NCBI RefSeq assembly: GCF_014646335.1
Contig: NZ_BMNG01000001.1
Coordinates: 550,235-614,234 of the forward strand
Origin: Streptomyces lasiicapitis
GTDB taxonomy: Bacteria; Actinomycetota; Actinomycetes; Streptomycetales; Streptomycetaceae
DNA length: 64,000 nt
Direction: 5' to 3'
Shown: positions 37,086 to 45,225 of the stretch, one piece after another
How the letters are laid out: every line of letters starts with the position of its first letter
Numbering within the stretch: the stretch's first letter is position 1
Made by a program: the position numbers and the translations under genes
The notes under the pieces: generated by a model
The model's database searches: none
What the model saw: the letters and a program-made list of their open reading frames with translations, nothing else
What the model was told of the DNA's origin: nothing

Positions 37086-38039
37086 TCAGAGGAGGTTGGG
37101 GAGCAGGGCGGTGAGGGCCTGGGCGTCGGCGAGGCCGAGGGCGCCGAGTACAGGGAGGGCGCAGATCCAGGTCTGCCACCGCCCCCAGGAGCGCCGCACC
37201 CACACGGCGAGGAGGGCGGCGGCGAGCAGGGCCTGGGTCCACAGGAAGACGGCGAGCCAGGCGTCGTCCTCGGTGCCGAGGGCTTCCTCGGACTCGGGGA
37301 TCCAGCCGGAGCGGATCTCGCGGGGCGGGCTGGGCTGGACGGGCGTGAGGAGCTTGGCGTCGAGGCGGAGGATGCCGGCGGGGGTGTAGGGGCCGCCGGT
37401 GGCGGTGATGAGGGTGAGGCGGCCCTGGCCCTGCCCGAGGGGCGCGGGCAGGTCGTCGCCGGCGCGCCGCAGCCCTGTGACCTCGTACACGGACTTGCCC
37501 TGCCCCGTGGTGAGTTCGAAGCGGGTCTGTACGGGGAGGTTGTGCAGCTTGTTGAAGGGGCTGCCGTAGCCCCACTGGCGCCCCATGAGGACGACGGTGC
37601 CGGCCTGGCCGGGCAGCGGGGTGTCGCGGCGGTGGCCAGGCCCGGACATGAGAACGCTGGAGCTGGTCCCTTCGGCGACGACCTCCTTCACATCAAGGGC
37701 GGGAATGCGCAGCAGCGCGACGGGCGCGCCCGGCTTCAGCGCCTTCCCGTCGAAGGTGCGCTGGCCCACCGGGGCGGTACCGAGGGCGAGTTGCTTGCGC
37801 AGCTCGTCGTAGGCGGTCTGCTGATCCCGGGCGTGCTTCAGATGCCCGACGACGGTGAGGTTGGCGGCGAAGCCGAAGAGGAGGGCGGCGAGTACGCAGC
37901 ACGCGACCCCGGCGAGGGCGACCCCCGGCCGGGCCGGGGAGGGCCGCTCACCGGTGCCGCCCGGGGGCACCGGGACGTCCGGCGGGGGTGGCGACTCGAC
38001 GGCTCCCGGGTCGGGGGGTGGTGGGGCGAGCACGGTCAT
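37086..38039 (-). CDS. Membrane sortase-fold protein lacking catalytic His and Cys
   Basis: A 317-aa protein. A Pro-rich cytoplasmic N terminus (about 45 aa) and one membrane span precede a sortase class E-like domain (VALLRIPALDVKEVVAEGTS, GPGHRRDTPLPGQAGTVV). Two more membrane spans lie at the C terminus. Where active enzymes have GHRTTYGAPF this has GRQWGYGSPF, replacing the catalytic His by Arg. Where they have TLTTC this has TLITA, replacing the Cys by Ala. Fold retained and chemistry lost suggests a pseudo-sortase that binds rather than cuts. It lies between the Ig-like surface protein, which ends in a sortase-signal-like tail, and the PstB-like gene. Start ATG 38039, with GGAG upstream. 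Confidence 0.8.
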   Translation of the reverse strand: MTVLAPPPPDPGAVESPPPPDVPVPPGGTGERPSPARPGVALAGVACCVLAALLFGFAANLTVVGHLKHARDQQTAYDELRKQLALGTAPVGQRTFDGKALKPGAPVALLRIPALDVKEVVAEGTSSSVLMSGPGHRRDTPLPGQAGTVVLMGRQWGYGSPFNKLHNLPVQTRFELTTGQGKSVYEVTGLRRAGDDLPAPLGQGQGRLTLITATGGPYTPAGILRLDAKLLTPVQPSPPREIRSGWIPESEEALGTEDDAWLAVFLWTQALLAAALLAVWVRRSWGRWQTWICALPVLGALGLADAQALTALLPNLL

Positions 38040-38087
38040 GAGGGCGCTCCTCTTCCGGGGCAATCAGCCTCCGGGGGCAGGTATTTG

Positions 38088-38125
38088 AGCCCGTCCGGCG
38101 ATTGAGGACGAGGCCGAAGGCCGAC
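38088..38125. repeat. Extragenic repeat, copy 3 (half unit)
   Basis: GAGCCCGTCCGGCGATTGAGGACGAG and a short hairpin GGCCGAAGGCC (one module only) lie in the 103-bp gap between the Ig-like protein gene and the pseudo-sortase gene. Confidence 0.75.
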
Positions 38126-38142
38126 TGTCGCCGACCCGGGGA

Positions 38143-39600
38143 TCAGCCGTGCCGCGAGGCACCCCCGCCAAAGGCGAGCAACCCCTTCCTCCGCACGTGG
38201 AAGACAAGCGCGGCCCCAGCGCTGACGAGGGCAAGCGCCCCAAGCCCCAGGGCCCCGACCTGCGCCCCGGTGGAGGCCATGGACCCACCACCCCCGGCCC
38301 CGTCACCGGAACCTCCGGCACCACCCACGTCACCGTCACCGCCACCGGCTCCGGCACCGCCACCACCGGTGTCACCACCGTCCCCGCCGCCCCCGGCACC
38401 CCCACCGGGCCCAGTGGGCTCACCACTCGGATCCCCCGAAGGCCCGCCGGGCCCAGGCTCCTCCCCGACGGTGAACGGGAACTCAACCCGGTGCCCACCT
38501 TCGCCGCCGGAGGCCAGCGCCAACGTATGGTCCCCGTCCTTGATCCCCTTGGGCACGGTGAAGGCGTACTCCTTGACGACCCCGTCACCCCCGGCCTTCG
38601 CCCCGTCGAACTTCGCCTCACTCCCGGCAAGAGTGACCTTGACCTCCGCGTCCTTGGCGTAACCGCGCGCGGTGATCTTCACAGTCTGCTCGGGCTCCAG
38701 CTTCGGATTGGGTTCGAGCGGATTCCCGTCGGCGTCGACGACTTCGAGCTCGGCGGGCGAGGAGGGATCGGGCCCGGGGGACGACGGCGGCGGCGTGCTG
38801 CTGCCCGAGGGATCGACGGTGTATGTCGGAATCGTGCCGGTGGCAGGCGTGTGCGCCCCCGCGTCGTCCGGCGTGAACGTGGCCACGATGCGCTGGTCGC
38901 CCTGGTCAAGGGCGTTGGTCTTGACCTCGGCCTTGCCGTCGCTCACGACCGACTGCCCGAGTTCCTTGGTGGCGTCACCCCGGGTCGTGGAGAAGGTCAC
39001 CTTGCCGCGGGCGTCCGCGGGCGTCACCGACGCGGTGAACTTCACCTCGCTCCCGGCGACCGGGTGGTTGCCGGGAGAGGCGGTGAGCGCGAGGGACGTG
39101 GCCTGCGCCTGCGGCACCTCCCAGGTTTCGCCCTTGACCGTGATCGCGAGACCGAAGTAGGTGGCGGGCAGGGTGGGGTCCTCGAGATTCACGCAGCGGA
39201 GCTGCAGGGGGTACGTCCCGTCGCGCTGCCCGGGCTCCGCCCAGGACGCCAGCCGGTCCTCCAGCGAGAACGAGTCGGGCAGGTCCGCGGAGACGGGACC
39301 GGAGGAGTAGTCACCGGCGGCCGACTGCCCGAGGCTGAGGGCCGCCCCGGTCGCGGGGTTGACGACGACGAGCCGTACGGCGTCCTTCTGTTCGGCCGGG
39401 CAGGGCGCGTCACCGGTCACCTTCGGGGTGATCGGGGTGTCTTTGGTGCTTCCGCTGGTCTTCCCGAGCGACAGTTTGCCGATCTGGCCGGCGGCGTGTG
39501 CCGGGGGGCTCAGGGCGAGGGCGGCGGCGAGCGCGCCGAGGACGAGGGCGCAGCACAGCAGGAGCGACGCCGGTGATCTGAGTGGTGCGAGGCGTTTCAT
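38143..39600 (-). CDS. Ig-like surface protein with sortase-signal-like tail
   Basis: A 485-aa exported protein. Signal peptide of about 36 residues ending PPAHA. A beta-rich N-terminal domain of about 125 residues contains two cysteines. An Ig-like domain follows (about 165-265, SLALTASPGNHPVAGSEVKF, VTFSTTRGD), of the bacterial Ig type seen in adhesins. A second beta domain (about 280-375) and a Gly-rich stalk of some 70 residues come next. The C terminus reads MASTGAQVG, a hydrophobic span and HVRRKG. MASTG is one residue from the LAxTG motif used by Streptomyces sortase E, so wall anchoring or membrane display is likely. Start ATG 39600 has GGGGGAAG upstream. Probably a surface adhesin or scaffold of the Pst-like cluster. 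Confidence 0.8.
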   Translation of the reverse strand: MKRLAPLRSPASLLLCCALVLGALAAALALSPPAHAAGQIGKLSLGKTSGSTKDTPITPKVTGDAPCPAEQKDAVRLVVVNPATGAALSLGQSAAGDYSSGPVSADLPDSFSLEDRLASWAEPGQRDGTYPLQLRCVNLEDPTLPATYFGLAITVKGETWEVPQAQATSLALTASPGNHPVAGSEVKFTASVTPADARGKVTFSTTRGDATKELGQSVVSDGKAEVKTNALDQGDQRIVATFTPDDAGAHTPATGTIPTYTVDPSGSSTPPPSSPGPDPSSPAELEVVDADGNPLEPNPKLEPEQTVKITARGYAKDAEVKVTLAGSEAKFDGAKAGGDGVVKEYAFTVPKGIKDGDHTLALASGGEGGHRVEFPFTVGEEPGPGGPSGDPSGEPTGPGGGAGGGGDGGDTGGGGAGAGGGDGDVGGAGGSGDGAGGGGSMASTGAQVGALGLGALALVSAGAALVFHVRRKGLLAFGGGASRHG

Positions 39601-39650
39601 CGGGTTCTTCCCCCCGGGGAAATGTGGTGGTGGACGGGTACGCCGCAGGG

Positions 39651-39673
39651 CCGGGCACCCCGCGGGTGCCCGG
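39651..39673 (-). terminator. Intra-cluster hairpin
   Basis: Perfect 10-bp stem CCGGGCACCC and complement with a 3-nt loop, between the small substrate-binding-like gene and the Ig-like gene. It may terminate partly, so that the first is made in excess over what follows. Confidence 0.65.
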
Positions 39674-39700
39674 CTGTGTGCGGTGAGGTGGTGGCGCTGA

Positions 39701-40672
39701 TCAGCGCTCGCCCTTCAGGGCGGGGTCCGACGTGGCGCCGCAGCCGGTGCCGAGGCTGCCGAAGCCGTACGTCTCGATGGTGGAGTTCTGGGCGCAGACC
39801 TTGGACGTGGAGCCGACGAACACGTCCTTGACCGTGGCGTCGTTGAGCTTGGCGGTCGGGACGACGTTGAAGACGTCGCGGGCGAACGGGAAGGCGGGGT
39901 TGAGCTTGCCGGCGGTGGTCGGGGCGACCCCGCCGACCTTGTTGAGCACGGTGACGCCGTGGATGTCGGGCACGACCTCGTTGGTCTGCGCGATCCACTG
40001 CGCCACCGAGTACGGCGCGATGTCCCCGGCGCTGTCGAGGGCGCGCCCGTCGTGCTCCTGCATGGAGCCGACGCAGGAGCCGACCTCCGCCTCGGGCAGG
40101 CCGATCTGGCCGAGGAAGAAGGTGCGGGAGCCGGACTGGGCCTGCGGCAGGAGCGGGGTGAGGGTGACGCCGTTCAGGGTCTTCGTGGTGCAGTTGAAGA
40201 CGGACTTGAGCTGGGCCGGGGTGAGGTCGGCGGTGCGCAGGGCCGAGTCCGAGCGGACGGCGAAGGTGACGGCGTCCTTGGCGAACGGCACCCAGGTGAG
40301 GCGGGTGCTGGTGCGGTCGGCGGGGCCTCTGGAAGAGCGGGCGAAGTCAAGGCACTTGGTGTTCGCGTCCAGGTCGGCGCGGAGCGCGTCGATGCCCGCG
40401 GACGAACCGTTGGGGCGGGGCAGGGAACAACCCGTGGCGCGGGTCTTGATCGGCGAGGTGCCGGTCGCGTCCCAGGAGCCGATGAGCTGCGGGCTGCCGC
40501 CGACGCGGGTCGCGATGGCGTTGGTGACGTCCTGGGTGGTGTCGGAGCCGGTGCCGGCCAGGGTCGGGAAGCCGGTCGGGTCGGCCATGGCGGACGGCGC
40601 GGTCAGCACACCGAGGCCGAGGGCGGCGGCACCGACGACTGCACCGATACGAACACGGGACTTGACGTTCAT
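39701..40672 (-). CDS. Secreted PstS-type substrate-binding-like protein
   Basis: A 323-aa exported protein with signal peptide ending APSAMA and no membrane anchor or lipobox. The mature protein starts with the PstS-like TLAGTGSDTTQDVTNAIA and continues with VPFAKDAVTFAVRSDS, LTPAQLKSVFNC and a C-terminal region with FNVVPT. The two-lobed periplasmic-binding-protein fold is therefore likely. Five or more cysteines suggest disulphides outside the cell. Start ATG 40672 with GGAG 7 nt before it. It is preceded by a 210-bp gap, so it may have its own promoter, and is followed by a hairpin. Probably soluble and shed. Ligand unproven; phosphate by similarity. Confidence 0.78.
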   Translation of the reverse strand: MNVKSRVRIGAVVGAAALGLGVLTAPSAMADPTGFPTLAGTGSDTTQDVTNAIATRVGGSPQLIGSWDATGTSPIKTRATGCSLPRPNGSSAGIDALRADLDANTKCLDFARSSRGPADRTSTRLTWVPFAKDAVTFAVRSDSALRTADLTPAQLKSVFNCTTKTLNGVTLTPLLPQAQSGSRTFFLGQIGLPEAEVGSCVGSMQEHDGRALDSAGDIAPYSVAQWIAQTNEVVPDIHGVTVLNKVGGVAPTTAGKLNPAFPFARDVFNVVPTAKLNDATVKDVFVGSTSKVCAQNSTIETYGFGSLGTGCGATSDPALKGER

Positions 40673-40882
40673 TTCTTTCTCCTCCGTGGAAACGGAACAA
40701 GCAAGAGAGTGGAGATGATGGACGGCCAAGCAGAATGCGGAATTCAGATCCGGGACTGAACTGCTCTCTCACCGGCCCGTCGACCGGCAGTCATTACGAT
40801 TGCCTACCGGGGATCGCGCGGGCCACCAATTTCGGCCGCTGCTTTGGTTAATGGATCCTGACCGAGGCGACTCCTACGGAAT

Positions 40883-43486
40883 TCAACCGCCCCCGTCCGC
40901 CGCTGCCCGCCGCGCGGACATCCGCAGCAGCACCGGCCCCGCGAGCGCCGCGACGCCCCCGGCGATCAGCACCCCGAGCAGCACCCACCGGACGAGCCCG
41001 AGCACCGCAGAGGGCGTCAGGCCGCCGGACTTGGCGACGGTCTCCTTGCCGGGGTCGTCGCTGCTCGGCGCGGTGGGCGTGGCCGTGTCGGCGGAGTCCG
41101 GGTCGGCCCCGCCGGGCCCGGCGGAACCGGAGCCGCCCGCACCACCGGCCGCCCCACTCCCCGCGCCGCCGCCCGCGTCCCCACCGGCACCCCCGACCCC
41201 ACCGGCCCCGCCACCATCCGCACCCCCGCCCGGACCACCTCCACCGCCACCACCGTCGGCCTCCCCACCGGGCGGCCCAGCCGCCACACCCCGCTCCAAC
41301 GCACTGGCCGCCCCCAACGCCTGCGCCCGCATCCCCGCGGGCAACGGCGCGTACCCATACGGAAGTTGACCCACCTCAGGCCCCTGCTTCTGCCCGGCCC
41401 CGGCCGCGTACCGGATGACCTTCGCGTAGTCCGTACGCAGGTCCTTCGGCTGGTCCGTGGACGACGCGGCGTACACCACCGCCGTCAGCGGATACGCGCC
41501 CGCCCTCGCCTTCGCGGGGTCGGGCGCCTTGACGCCCGCGACGCCCGAACCGGGCATCCGCGCGACCGCCTTCAGGAGGGCGTCGGTGGTGGGCTTCACG
41601 TACTGGCCGTCGGCGTTGGGCAGGGACGCGATGTCGAGCTGGTAGCGGACGGCGGAGGCGTTGTCGACGATGCCGTACTGCTTGGACTGGTCGGACGACG
41701 GGCGGTCGTTGGACAGCTTGGGCGGGGAGTTGCTGCCCTGGACGCAGAAGTAGGCCTCGCCGCCGAAGCCGCGGCGGATCTTGAGGGCCGCGCTGTGCAT
41801 GTCCGTGGCGTACGGGACGATGTCCTGCCCGCCGTACGGCAGGCTCTGGCTGCCGTCGCCGCACGGCGCCCGGGAGACCGTCGCGTCGGCCTTCGGGTAG
41901 AAGTCCGCCGGCTGTCTGTCCAGGCCGAGTTCCGGATAGTGGGAATTCACCTTCATTCCCCAGGGGTCGGGCTTTCCCTGGAGGAATTCACGGGCGTCCT
42001 TGTTCTGCGCGAGATAGCGCCAGAGCAACCGGGTCGCGTCCGAATTCTCCGTGGAGACGAGGAGACCGAGAGGCGCCTGCGTCCAGTTGGCGAGCGCCTT
42101 GAGGTCCGGGTTGAGCTTCTGGAATTCTGGGTCGAGGCCGATCTTCCGGGGATTTCCCTTGACGCTCGCCGGTTCGTCGACGCCCTGGCGCAGATACCGG
42201 ACGCTGTCGACGTACGACTGCGTGAGGGCCTTCGCCAGGAGCCGCTGGTTCAGGCGCACGCCGTGCAGTTGGTACGGGCGCGGCGCGCCCTGCGCGTCCT
42301 TGTCCTCGTACATCCAGAACATCCCGACCGTAAGCCCGCTGATCGCCACCGGCGCCTGCACCACGGGCGCCGCGCCCTCCTCGGCGCGCACCGGGTCCAC
42401 GGTGAAGGCGAGCCCCGGCGAGCTGCCGCCCGGCGAGGTGACCGCGGAGCGCGCCTCGCCCTCGCCGGACTGCGTGAACGTGAAGCGGTGCGTGCCGCCG
42501 CGGCACAGCGCGCTCTGCCAGGACGTCATCGCGTCGGTGACCAGCTCCGAGCCGATGGTGCGGCGCTCGGCCTTGTCCGCCGCGCAGTTGTCGCCGACGG
42601 GCAGGAAGTCGAGGCGGAAGGCGAGGCGCTGGTCCCAGTTGGTCCGCGAGAGGGACGAGACGGGGTGGCCGGAGCCCTCCACGACGCGGCCGTCGGGGTG
42701 GTGCGAGCCGCGCGGCACCGCCACCAGCCAGCACGGCTTGACCGCCCCGGACGCCGTCCTGCGGGCCCCGCAGCCCAGGTGCGGCGACTCCACGGAGGAC
42801 TTCAGCTCGAAGGCCGCCTCACCGCCGCCGTCGCCCGTGTTGGGCGCGAACGGCACGGCGTTGGTGTCCTCGGGGCCGAAGTACGTCGTGTCGACGGAGG
42901 TCTTGGTCGCGGGGCCCTCGACGGGCCGGAAGCGGACGTACTTGACGCCCGCCGGGTCGGTCGGCAGCGAGTCGAAACTCTCCAGCGGGTCAATGGAGTT
43001 GATCGCCCGCCCGTCCCCCGGCTTCGCCCCCGGCGAGATCCCGTACTCGCACTGCTCCCGGGACGGCCCCTTGGCCGCGTCGTCGCCCCAGCACTGCATG
43101 AACGACATGAAGTGGTGCGGCACGGTCCCGGCCGGCTTGGGCTTCCCGCCCGCCCAGGTGATCCGCACGCCCTGCCCGCGCAGGCCCTTGGTCTGGTGCA
43201 CGGTGACCTTGAGCTCGGAGAAGTCGTCGTACGGGCCCTTCTTGCCGGTGAGGGTGACGGCGGAGGACTCCCGCGGGGCGGCCGAGGCCTGGTCGGCGCC
43301 GTCGGGGAGGGGCAGGAGGGCGAGTACGAGGGCGGCGGCGAGGGCTCCCGCGCCGGCGGCGATCCGGCCACGCCCAGGTCCACGTCCCACGCCCGCCGCG
43401 ATCCGCCCACGCGCACGCCTCATCCACGTACGCATCCCGCTGATCCCCATCGCCGGCCTCCCGCCGCTCCCCGTCCCGTGCCTCAC
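40883..43486 (-). CDS. Large membrane-anchored substrate-binding-like protein
   Basis: An 867-aa exported protein not recognised by name. A long Arg-rich N terminus and signal segment (AGAGALAAALVLALLPL) are followed by about 650 residues of mature protein. Its last third looks PstS-like: TTDALLKAVARMPGSG, AYPLTAVVYAASS, LRTDYAKVIRYAAG and QLPYGYAPLPAGMR. Then come about 80 residues of Gly/Ala stalk, one membrane span (VRWVLLGVLIAGGVAALAG) and a basic tail. The GTG start overlaps the stop of the preceding gene (GTGA). Suggested: a surface-tethered binding protein feeding the PstC/PstA-like channel. The first 300 residues match nothing I know. Confidence 0.72.
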   Translation of the reverse strand: MRHGTGSGGRPAMGISGMRTWMRRARGRIAAGVGRGPGRGRIAAGAGALAAALVLALLPLPDGADQASAAPRESSAVTLTGKKGPYDDFSELKVTVHQTKGLRGQGVRITWAGGKPKPAGTVPHHFMSFMQCWGDDAAKGPSREQCEYGISPGAKPGDGRAINSIDPLESFDSLPTDPAGVKYVRFRPVEGPATKTSVDTTYFGPEDTNAVPFAPNTGDGGGEAAFELKSSVESPHLGCGARRTASGAVKPCWLVAVPRGSHHPDGRVVEGSGHPVSSLSRTNWDQRLAFRLDFLPVGDNCAADKAERRTIGSELVTDAMTSWQSALCRGGTHRFTFTQSGEGEARSAVTSPGGSSPGLAFTVDPVRAEEGAAPVVQAPVAISGLTVGMFWMYEDKDAQGAPRPYQLHGVRLNQRLLAKALTQSYVDSVRYLRQGVDEPASVKGNPRKIGLDPEFQKLNPDLKALANWTQAPLGLLVSTENSDATRLLWRYLAQNKDAREFLQGKPDPWGMKVNSHYPELGLDRQPADFYPKADATVSRAPCGDGSQSLPYGGQDIVPYATDMHSAALKIRRGFGGEAYFCVQGSNSPPKLSNDRPSSDQSKQYGIVDNASAVRYQLDIASLPNADGQYVKPTTDALLKAVARMPGSGVAGVKAPDPAKARAGAYPLTAVVYAASSTDQPKDLRTDYAKVIRYAAGAGQKQGPEVGQLPYGYAPLPAGMRAQALGAASALERGVAAGPPGGEADGGGGGGGPGGGADGGGAGGVGGAGGDAGGGAGSGAAGGAGGSGSAGPGGADPDSADTATPTAPSSDDPGKETVAKSGGLTPSAVLGLVRWVLLGVLIAGGVAALAGPVLLRMSARRAAADGGG

Positions 43487-45225
43487 GCGATCTCCCCCCT
43501 GCGCCGAGCCCGCCCCGCAAGCACCCGCGCCATCACCGGCGGCCCCACGACCACCGCGAGCAGCAGAAACGCGGACAGCGCCATCAGCGCGCCCCGCAAC
43601 CCGAAGGCGCCCCCGGACGCGAGGCTCACCGGCGTCGCCGCCACCGACGTGTCACCGCTGCCCGTGCCGTCACCGCTGATGGGCAGGCCGGTGTCGGGGT
43701 CGACGGCCCCGCCGCCACCCCCACCCGTGCCGCCGCCTCCGGACCCCGCCGACTCCCGCGCGTCGGGCGTACCGTCCCCGTCGCTGTCGGGCCCGGCCGA
43801 GCCGCCCGAGCCGCCGCCGGGCCCGGAGCCGCCACCGTTGGCGCCGCCGCCCCCGGGTCCCGCGCCACCCCCACCGCCACCGTTGCCGTCGCCGCCCTGA
43901 GCCCCGGGCTTGACGGGCGTCTTGCCCTTGTCGCCCGCGGTGCCGTCGGAGCACTGCGTCGGTCCCTGCTTGTCGCAGGCCTTCGGGTAAGGCGCGTTCC
44001 TGGCAAGGGTGTTGGTGCCGTCGGAGGAGAAGGTGGGGTTGCGGCACTTGTTGATGTTGATGGCGGACGTGGGCGCCCCCGGCACCCTGCGCACCTGCGC
44101 GAAGCCCGCCTGCACCAGGTTCTTCGGCAACGGCGAATAGCCGAGCTCTTCCGCCTGTTGCTGCCCGTCGCAGAGGAAGTAACGACCGAAGGTGCCAAGG
44201 GAATTGCCCTTGCTCTTCGTGAACCCTTCCTCCTCTTTCGTCGGCAGAATCATGTAGCTGTAGCTGGACAGGGGGTAGGTCCGCGCGTCGCCGTTCCGAT
44301 AGACGCCGTCGAGGATCTGCGTCAGGTAATTGGGCGAATTCTTGTCGTTGTTGATGCGCGCGCCCGTAAGGCCCACCGCCACACTCGAAGCGGTCGGCTC
44401 GACGTAGTACCCCTTCTTGTTCAGCATCTTGGCGACGGGAAACCCGGTCTTGATGGCGTACGAGTACTCGACATAAGTGATCGCGCCCTCGCCGGAGGGC
44501 TGCCGCACATGCCCCGACACCCCAAGGGAGCCGGACTTCGACACCATCGAAGACCCGCTGAGCAGCGGATAGTTGGAGGTCATCCCGCAGCCACTGCCGC
44601 GCCCGGTGCGTCGGCAGTAGTCGTTCCAGACGCCGGACTGCTCCTTGGCCATCCAGGTCGTGAACTGCGCGCTGGTGCCCGAGCCGTCGGAGCGTACGAC
44701 GGGAATGATCTGCCGGGCGGGAAGATTGAGGCCCGGATTGTCGTGCCGCACGGCGGCGTCGTTCCAGCGCGTGATCTTCCCGGTGAATATCTTCGCGACG
44801 ACGGGCCCGGAGAGCCGCAGATTCGTCACCTTCTTGCCATTGATCTTGAGGTTGTACATGAAGGAGGTGCCGCCCGCGACGATCGGCATATACGCGTAAC
44901 CACGGCGCGGCGGAGTGTCCGCGACACCCTGTTCCTTCAGCCCGTACGGAATCTCGGAGACCGCGAAATCGACGACGTTGCGCTTGAACTGCTCGCGCCC
45001 CTGGGAGGAGCCGTTGTCGGTGAAGTTCACCGTCATGCCCATGTTGGCCTTGATGTTGCGGGTCCACTGGAAGACGGCGTTGGAGCTCCAGGTCGAACCG
45101 GAGCCGGTGATCTTCGCGTAGGTCGCGGCCCGTGCGGGCGGCGGGTCGGCGACGAGCAGCGCGCACAGCAGCGAGAGCAGTGCCGACAGCGTCGCCCCCA
45201 CGCGGAAGCGGGTGGCGGGTCTCAC
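43483..45225 (-). CDS. Membrane-anchored PstS-like phosphate-binding protein
   Basis: A 580-aa exported protein. Signal peptide of about 33 residues ending ARAA. The PstS-like domain (about 35-390) has ITGSGSTWSSNAVFQW, NGSSQGREQF and VVRSDGSGTSAQFTTWM, the last being the usual phosphate-binding loop. A Gly-rich stalk contains a thrombospondin type 3-like DSDGDGTPD repeat, which in other proteins binds calcium. The protein ends with one membrane span and GRARRRGEIA. Free PstS proteins are normally lipoproteins, so anchoring through the C terminus is unusual. GTG start overlaps the PstA-like stop (GTGA), and its own stop overlaps the next start the same way. Confidence 0.85.
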   Translation of the reverse strand: MRPATRFRVGATLSALLSLLCALLVADPPPARAATYAKITGSGSTWSSNAVFQWTRNIKANMGMTVNFTDNGSSQGREQFKRNVVDFAVSEIPYGLKEQGVADTPPRRGYAYMPIVAGGTSFMYNLKINGKKVTNLRLSGPVVAKIFTGKITRWNDAAVRHDNPGLNLPARQIIPVVRSDGSGTSAQFTTWMAKEQSGVWNDYCRRTGRGSGCGMTSNYPLLSGSSMVSKSGSLGVSGHVRQPSGEGAITYVEYSYAIKTGFPVAKMLNKKGYYVEPTASSVAVGLTGARINNDKNSPNYLTQILDGVYRNGDARTYPLSSYSYMILPTKEEEGFTKSKGNSLGTFGRYFLCDGQQQAEELGYSPLPKNLVQAGFAQVRRVPGAPTSAININKCRNPTFSSDGTNTLARNAPYPKACDKQGPTQCSDGTAGDKGKTPVKPGAQGGDGNGGGGGGAGPGGGGANGGGSGPGGGSGGSAGPDSDGDGTPDARESAGSGGGGTGGGGGGAVDPDTGLPISGDGTGSGDTSVAATPVSLASGGAFGLRGALMALSAFLLLAVVVGPPVMARVLAGRARRRGEIA

